This document shows, in pieces, positions 57,996 through 64,000 of a stretch of DNA of 64,000 nt. The notes beneath the pieces are model-generated. The model ran no database searches. It was given only the letters and a program-made list of their open reading frames with translations, and was not told the origin of the DNA. Made by a program: the position numbers and the translations under genes. Positions within the stretch are counted from its first letter, which is position 1; each line of letters starts with the position of its first letter. The stretch is from assembly GCA_029891385.1 (NCBI GenBank), contig CM057228.1, forward strand, positions 61,985,023 through 62,049,022, given 5' to 3'. The DNA comes from Erythroxylum novogranatense. Its lineage: Eukaryota > Streptophyta > Magnoliopsida > Malpighiales > Erythroxylaceae.

Positions 57996-59285
57996 TGTTG
58001 GATCGGAAAAAGAAAACATGCTTTGTTTGGAAAAACGGTAGATTTCAAAACTTTTAAGAAATCATTACTTACAGCGGAAGCAACAAATCCAAATCAACAT
58101 GCCAATCCATACATGATATGGTATAAGGATAATAAACTATAAACAAGATCAGGAGTATTACCAACTCCTTCGCTACAGCTTTAAATCCTCGCTGCGCTAT
58201 CCTCTCCTTCTTTGTGTATCCAAATCCTTTGCCTTTGACTCTTTTCCTTTAGCAATCTACTTTCTCCTTGTTGCAGTATCCTCAACCAATTAGATTTACC
58301 ACCTGTTCTTCAAGGACAATTAGGTTAACAAAATCCTTTGGTGGGAAAGGAGAAGAAATGTTTGGAGGAGATTTTCTTAGAAGAAGAAGAAGCAAAATTG
58401 AAACTCTTTCAATTGATATTTTCGATTCTCTTTTTCATGAAAGGAAAGAAGGTGTAAAGAATATGCAAGAACTCTTTGTCGCCTACCAATTTTGTATATG
58501 CATGGATGGAAGGAGAGAGAGGCATCAAATGCATCACTTCTTTCATTAATCACTCATAAAATAGCCAATAAATGAGATTATCTTCATTTATCTTTATGAT
58601 GGCTGTTTGAAAAGACCATAACCTAAAATTCAATACCCAATTTCGATTTGGCCAAGAAGAAAGAAGGAAGATGGTCCATATAATGTACATCTTTCATCTT
58701 TAATCTAATGAATGCAAATAGGTTACAAGCCAACATTAAAAGACAACCATTAAACCATTTAATGGTAAGTTCATAACTCCATTTAATGATGATTAACTAT
58801 AATAAAGACCATTTTTATTTAGCATTTTAATGTCAAATATGTGGTTACACATTTAACCTAAGAATAACCGAAATTGCTATCTTCTTCCTTAAAAAAATTG
58901 TTTTAATATAATTAATCTAGTTAATTACATTAAACCAAAAACCAAGCCCATTACTTAATATACATTTGAGCTTCTTTAATTAGATCAAGCCCAAGATTCA
59001 ATTATGGGCTTCTAATTAACCTCCATTTATATTTCTTACTTAGCTTGATAACCTTCCTTAAAGACAAGTGGGGAATCTTATTGGACTTTGATAATTCAAG
59101 CTCCAATAAACCCAAAATTAATTCTAGCTTATTAACTAAATGTCATTCCACTAAAGACAATTAGTTGAACTTTTGAATTATTAAATATTATGAGAAAATA
59201 TCCAATTGCAAACCCTATTTAGAACCTTATTATAGCCATCCGCACAACAAAGGGTAAAATTACTGTTTTGCCCTTATGTTAGTTT
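57996..59285 (-). repeat. 5' LTR of B, inner part, cut by D
   Basis: Matches 37747-39038 with few differences; the remaining 0.8 kb lies beyond D, outside the window. Confidence 0.92.
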
Positions 59286-61118
59286 TGTTAGAGTAGTGCC
59301 CTAAAGGCAATCCCCTTTAGCGCATTTTGTTCATAGTCATGTACAGACTTTATGAATAAATAAAGCAAGGCATATTTCATTTATTTGATATTCATTTTAT
59401 TATGAATTGATAATGATCTTTAATCAAATTAATGAAGTCCACGATACATGACATAGCATGAAGGAAATTATGATGTGATCATACTATTGAGATTCTATCA
59501 TGTGCAATTATGTCAAGTATCTAAATTATCCTAGTCATAGGATTAATGAGGCTGGACATCGTTAATCCGGATAGACTAGCACATGTCAAACTCCTTGATT
59601 GGATCAGCGGTGGATCTCGTAAAGCTGTAAATATTGAGATATTTAGATTTGACATGTGGATGCTTGCTAGTGGTAGTAAGTACATTGGATGACCTGCTAT
59701 GAGATCATCACATGGATGTCCTATACAAATGTCGTTGATAATCTCATCATAGCAATGGTGCAAGTATCCTTAGACTTGAGGTACTCGAGGATATCTTAGA
59801 TCTTGATTACATACTTTGACTCCATTCCTTGTTGCCTTTCGAGGTCGCTCATAGGGTGGTGATTGGGTACAACTTGAGGTATTGAAGGTAATTGAGTAGC
59901 CAATAGAGGATTCACCACTTACATTATAGCGGAAGAGATACCCGTAGCCTCTTATCGGGATCATTACTTTGAAGTCTCTGGCGCCGACATACATATGTCA
60001 TGAAGATGGTCTTCATGGACATATAAAGTAATGAGTCATAGGGGGCGAAGCGATTACACTTGGACTAGATTTGATCGATCGGTCTAGTAGAGTTGACACA
60101 TTGCCCATACTCAAACCAAGTGGGGTATAGCATGGTGAAAGGACGAATTGCGGTAATTGTCTATGGAAGGGTTAGTGATATGGTTTCATTAGTCAAACCA
60201 ATTACTTTCCGGTCAATTGGGGGTCGTGATGTGTTCTAGATACCGCTCATGACTTGCTCAGATTAAGTGTTAATCTAAGTGGCCAACATAGCAGGAACCT
60301 AATGGGTCCTGCGCATAAGAGTGACTCGGAGAATCTGTAAAATAGTTTAGAGACGGAGATCCGATATCTGGAGAGCAATAGGATTAAATGGATCCGATGA
60401 GATTGGGATATGTCCCGATGAGATCGCGACATCGACATTCTTGAAAAGGGTCTCCGGTGATTTTTTAGCCGTGAGGCTGAGCGGGCGATAGGACCGACCC
60501 GGTTTATTGGACCATTTCAGCAATTATATATATTAATTAATTAAGTAAATAATTAATTAATTATATATATATATATGCATTTCGGTGGAACCAAAATGGT
60601 GGAGAAGAAGTTGGTTTGAAAAGTCAAACCTAATCATCATTTAGCATTTAAGGCATTTTATGCCTCCTCGTGGATGAGCATCCACCAAGCCCTTTATATG
60701 TATTTTAAGTGTTAAATAAACATATAAGAAGGCATTGGAAGGAGGCTTGTACGTAGGTTGAAGGAGAAGAGTCGAAAGCTTAAGAGTTAAGCTTGAAAAA
60801 ATTTGTTTTTCATCTTCTTCCTATCATCCATTCAAGATTGCTTCTACTTCTCCAAGGCTCCACCAAGATCATCTCACTTGCTCTCCAAGGCTAAGGTAAG
60901 AGCTAGCACTCCTTTCTTTAGTCTAGCTATTCCCGGTCAAAGAGTTTGTCGGTTAGGTTTTTCGACCTCTGCGTGGATCTGAGTTAGAGGCGGTCTCCTT
61001 TGGTCGTTATGGTTTGATTGTTTGTACTTACACATGGATCCTGGCTTTGGGAATGTCCGGGACTCAAAATTTTAAATTCGCACTGTGGGCATGTGATTCC
61101 TACCGGGATTTTCCTACA
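59286..61118 (+). repeat. 5' LTR of D
   Basis: Starts TGTTAGAGTAG, ends GATTTTCCTACA. A TATA-like run 'ttatatatatatatatgc' is at 60560-60578. Confidence 0.9.
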
Positions 61119-61132
61119 GTGGTATCAGAGAC
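61119..61132 (+). promoter_or_regulatory. Primer-binding site of D
   Basis: 'gtggtatcagagac' directly after the LTR, initiator-Met type, as in C. Confidence 0.9.
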
Positions 61133-63203
61133 ACTTGTGTTGTATAAACAGTCGAAATGATAACTAGGTCGGAGTTCCTAAGTGAATTGAGCTGCTGATG
61201 CATGTTATTTGTGTGAATTTCGAATCAGTATAGAGATGCATGTTTTCGAAATTTCTTACTCAGAATTGTTCATAACATGTTATAGAATATGTTTGTGAAA
61301 GATGAGAATTTATCAATTTGATTTGATATGGTTTTGCTATTTAATTCCCTCAAGTTTCGGAGGCTGTCTTGTTGAACGTTTCTAAAACAGGTATGCTTGT
61401 AAATTCGAGAATAAATTCTAGAAAAAAAATTTTTGGATTGGTTTTCACCGACATGTCCCTAAGATGTTTTTGCATGTCTCTGTGGATGGAAAAATGTTTT
61501 CAAGGTGATTTACCATTTATTTCCGAATTTCTTGTGTGCTGATGGGAATGTTTGTGTTGGAGAACACAGATTCTGGTTCGGCTAGATTGCTGAGGTTCAA
61601 TGAGTTTTTGTGGAAAAAAATATCCTGGAAAAATTCATGGAGCATGTTGGGAACATGTTTTAACCTCTGTAATTTTCTCAGTATTTATTGAAAGTGTTTC
61701 AATGGTCATTTTGAGCAAAATGTTGAGCTTAGCAGTTTTGAGAAACTTGCTGGGGCTGTTTTGTTTGGAATGATTGGTTGTGTTATTTTCTGTTCCAATG
61801 CCATGAATCATTTTTATAGTGATTAAAAATGTGTTATATTGATGTGGTATGCATGCCAAGTTGAGATTCTTGAATTTAGGTTTCCAATAATTTTTGGATA
61901 TCGAATAAGTCACTTTAGCGTCTCGTTAGCTTATTCCGTTATCTTGGTTATTTTGGCCGTAGCAATTTTTGTGACAAGTGCCGGAATAATCTTGATAACG
62001 TGTAGTCTACCTAGAGATACTTAGCATGATTATTTGGTGTCCTTGAATTATGTGGAAATCTAGTGATTAATGGTGGATTAATCGGTTTCAAGGTTTTCAT
62101 ATATAGTTAGACTATATGGCATGCATGAGTTGATGAAAATGTTTCATTAGCACATTAATATAAAGGTTTATATACTTGTTATATTGGTGTTGTGAATTGG
62201 AAATGACTGGATTGAGAATTAGCCGATTAGATAGCAATTCCAAATGCACAAATGAACAAAGTCGACTTATATGTTCATAAATCGACTTGTTTGGTCTGTA
62301 TAGACTAATAAGTGGAACTTGCACGATGGTACAAGTCGACTTGTTCATCTACGATTTGCACAAGTCGACTTACACATGCATAAGTGGACTTATCTGAACC
62401 ATAAGTCGACTTATACATATACAAGTCGACTTATATCATCTAGTGGGATGATGGGTGATTTTGGTATAAATTCAATGTGATTGATCAATGCCTTAAATCG
62501 AGACCATATAGTCATGGTGACTATGATCCTTGGATGAGATTAGAAAGATGAGACCTAAAATCCCTCACTTAAAATATGAAAACTAACGCCTTCCATTAAT
62601 ATGGTAAGAACCGAGTTCTTATAGGGTTGGGTTGTTGAGCTAACCTCAAGCTCACTCTATCTGAATATGTTCAAACCATGAAAATATGATTTTCGGATTA
62701 ATGGGTCGGTTTTCCTAAGCGTTGATTTGTTGAGCTAACCTCGAGGTCAATGTGGACGAGGCGAAGTTGGGTAATGTACATCGGATATGCAGCGTATCAA
62801 GTGTTGATAACTTGATGTATGTGCATACATCAGCTGTTGATAGTAGCGATCGATAGTTGTGTCTAAGATGTAATTGGTATGTCGATACCTCCGAGACATA
62901 AGATGGCTTGTTGAGCTAACCTCGAGGTCATTCTTAATATCGGTCATCGATGATGCAATTGGTATGGTGATACCTACCGATTGACCTAAGGTGACTTGTT
63001 GAGCTAACCTCAAGGTCATTCTTAGCAATGTCGGATATCAACCCACTAGGTCAATGTGCCATTTTGTTTCATGGATTCATGATGAGGGTTATGGATTTTG
63101 TTGAAACTAGTGGGAGCCATATGTATGTCATTTAAGTCCTTATGAGCATACATTTAATTCTATTCTAACTTTCTTTCTCTCTCTACGTTTAGGTTGATTG
63201 AAG
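61133..63203 (+). promoter_or_regulatory. Long leader of D with palindromes and hairpins
   Basis: Non-coding. The palindrome AAGTCGACTT occurs five times perfectly and three times as a variant at 62258-62433. Hairpins of TTGAG-ctaac-CTCAA type are at 62635-62649, 62730-62744, 62911-62925 and 62999-63013 (the middle two with one changed arm base). Confidence 0.75.
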
Positions 63204-64000
63204 ATGTCGACTAGTGTGAATCTTCGCTCACTAATGGACTCAAACAAATTAACCGGACCAAATTTTCTTGATTGGCTGCGAAATCTGAGAATTGTTTTCA
63301 GATCTGAGGATCTAGGATATATCCTTGATTTTCCGCTTCCGGATCCACTTCCTGAAGGAGCTTCTGATGATGATCAGAAGGCATATAATAAGCATCTAAA
63401 AAGCGGTGACATAGCCACGCATTATGCTTGCATCGATGTCACACGAGCTGCGAAGCGCGACGAGTCTATGGATGCTCACACGATAGTGTTTCATTTTAGA
63501 GAGTTGTTTGATGAGCAAGCACGGTCCGAGCGGTTCGAGACCTCAAGGTTGCTCTTTACAACGAAGATGACTCTGGTTCATCTGCGGTGCAATATGCATT
63601 GAAGATGAATGGCTATAATGAGAGGTTGGCCGTCTTAGGTTTTGTGATGGATTACGAGTTAAGTATAGACTTAATTCTTGTTGGTTTGTCGATAGTTATT
63701 CATAGTTTGTGTTGAACTATCGAATGAACCAAATATCCACCACAATTCGAGTGATCAATCTGCTCAAGGCAATGAACAATTTGTCAAGCAAGATAGCAAG
63801 GCGTTGCTATTGGTGGATTCTTTTCCTCTGCTTCGAAGAAGAGAAACAGAAGAAGAAAAAGGCTCAGAAGCCGAAAGGAAGTGCAGCGAAAGGCAAGAAG
63901 AAGACCAAAGAGACTGCACCAAAAGGTACCTGCTTCCATTGCGGTAAGACTGGTCATTGGAGGCGTAACTGCAAAGTTTATCTGGAAGAACTGAAGCAGA
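63204..64000 (+). pseudogene. gag of D (partial, one or more frameshifts)
   Basis: The ATG at 63204 opens MSTSVNLRSLMDSNKLTG, then FLDWLRNLRIVFRSEDLGYIL, a typical copia gag N-terminus. The frame is open to about 63600, then shifts by one; LAVLGFVMDYELS and LILVGLS follow. A Lys-rich stretch precedes an intact zinc knuckle CFHCGKTGHWRRNC (63931-63972), CX2CX4HX4C. A frame change at a single place near 63575 and others near 63690-63790 keep it from being a complete gene as read; since it is otherwise well preserved, some of these could be sequence errors. The protein would form the particle and bind RNA. Confidence 0.88.

Larger units (their letters stand above)
37747..59285 (-). mobile_element. 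B: Ty1/copia element on the minus strand, carrying C and hit by D
   Basis: Reading from right to left: 5' LTR (from 57996, its outer part cut off by D at 59286), primer site, 1.4-kb leader split by C, gag, protease, integrase, RT, RNase H, polypurine tract, 3' LTR (39821 to 37747). The two LTRs agree closely over 1.29 kb. It was inserted in the gag of the related fragment E; the left flank is TTGAG (37742-37746), and the matching flank would lie beyond the window. Confidence 0.9.
59286..64000 (+). mobile_element. D: Ty1/copia element related to C, running off the window
   Basis: LTR 59286-61118, primer site, 2.07-kb leader and gag are present; pol and 3' LTR lie beyond the window. It is related to C along LTR, leader and gag but clearly a different subfamily: the LTR starts TGTTAGAGTAGTGCC where C has an extra 90 bp with palindromes. 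It interrupts the 5' LTR of B. Confidence 0.9.

Noticed and set aside
57705..58142. 145-codon + strand frame across the leader and LTR of B
   Set aside because: It runs antisense through the primer site and LTR end of B, so it cannot be a conserved gene.

Overview
The window is plant nuclear DNA, most likely from a eudicot. It is a block of nested LTR retrotransposons of the kind found in pericentromeric or other heterochromatin. I see no host gene, rRNA, tRNA gene or CRISPR array. Every convincing coding signal is Ty3/gypsy or Ty1/copia gag-pol, nearly all broken by stops and frameshifts. Below I label elements with letters. Their order of insertion follows from which element interrupts which, and five insertions are proven by matching 5-bp target-site duplications (TSDs).

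Region 1 to 31524 holds element A, an Athila-like Ty3/gypsy element on the + strand. It has a partial 5' LTR (1-902), gag, protease, RT, RNase H, integrase, a third Athila-type ORF and a 3' LTR (30101-31524). Its RT is split by F1 (4424-13223, TSD TCAAT), a solo LTR that itself carries F2 (6403-10653, a 4.25-kb solo LTR, TSD GTAAA, with six 223-bp tandem repeats) and F3 (10909-12332, a Tourist-like AT-rich MITE, TSD TTA). Its RNase H is split by G1 (13502-25357, a copia element, TSD TGATA). G1 in turn carries G2 (15027-22428, TSD CATAA), a non-coding element with 2.9-kb LTRs, i.e. a LARD probably parasitic on a Tekay-type chromovirus. A itself sits in a gag remnant of another Athila-like element (K, 31525-31690).

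Region 31690 to 37746 holds J, a minus-strand long-LTR fragment with a purine-rich array and homology to F2. J interrupts E, a minus-strand copia fragment (35029-37746).

Region 37747 to 64000 holds copia B on the minus strand: 3' LTR 37747-39821, pol, gag, leader, 5' LTR from 57996. B was inserted into E. It is interrupted in its leader by copia C (+ strand, 43817-56533, TSD GAGCA) and in its 5' LTR by copia D (+ strand, 59286 to beyond the window), a relative of C. The 3' LTR of C holds H (52453-55535), an LTR-like element with unusual long terminal inverted repeats.

The most interesting signals are not genes. (1) The long-LTR families F2 and G2, and partly F1, share a block that looks like a spliced leader: a mini-exon of about 65 nt between splice-like sites, and a pair of hairpins just upstream of the acceptor-like site. 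(2) The gag leaders of C and D carry clustered copies of the palindrome AAGTCGACTT and four copies of a short hairpin whose two arms differ in a compensatory way. (3) Differences between LTR copies fall mostly at CTG, CAG and CCG triplets and are patchy, which looks like sequencing error at methylated CHG sites rather than true divergence; part of the apparent pol decay in C and B may therefore be artificial.
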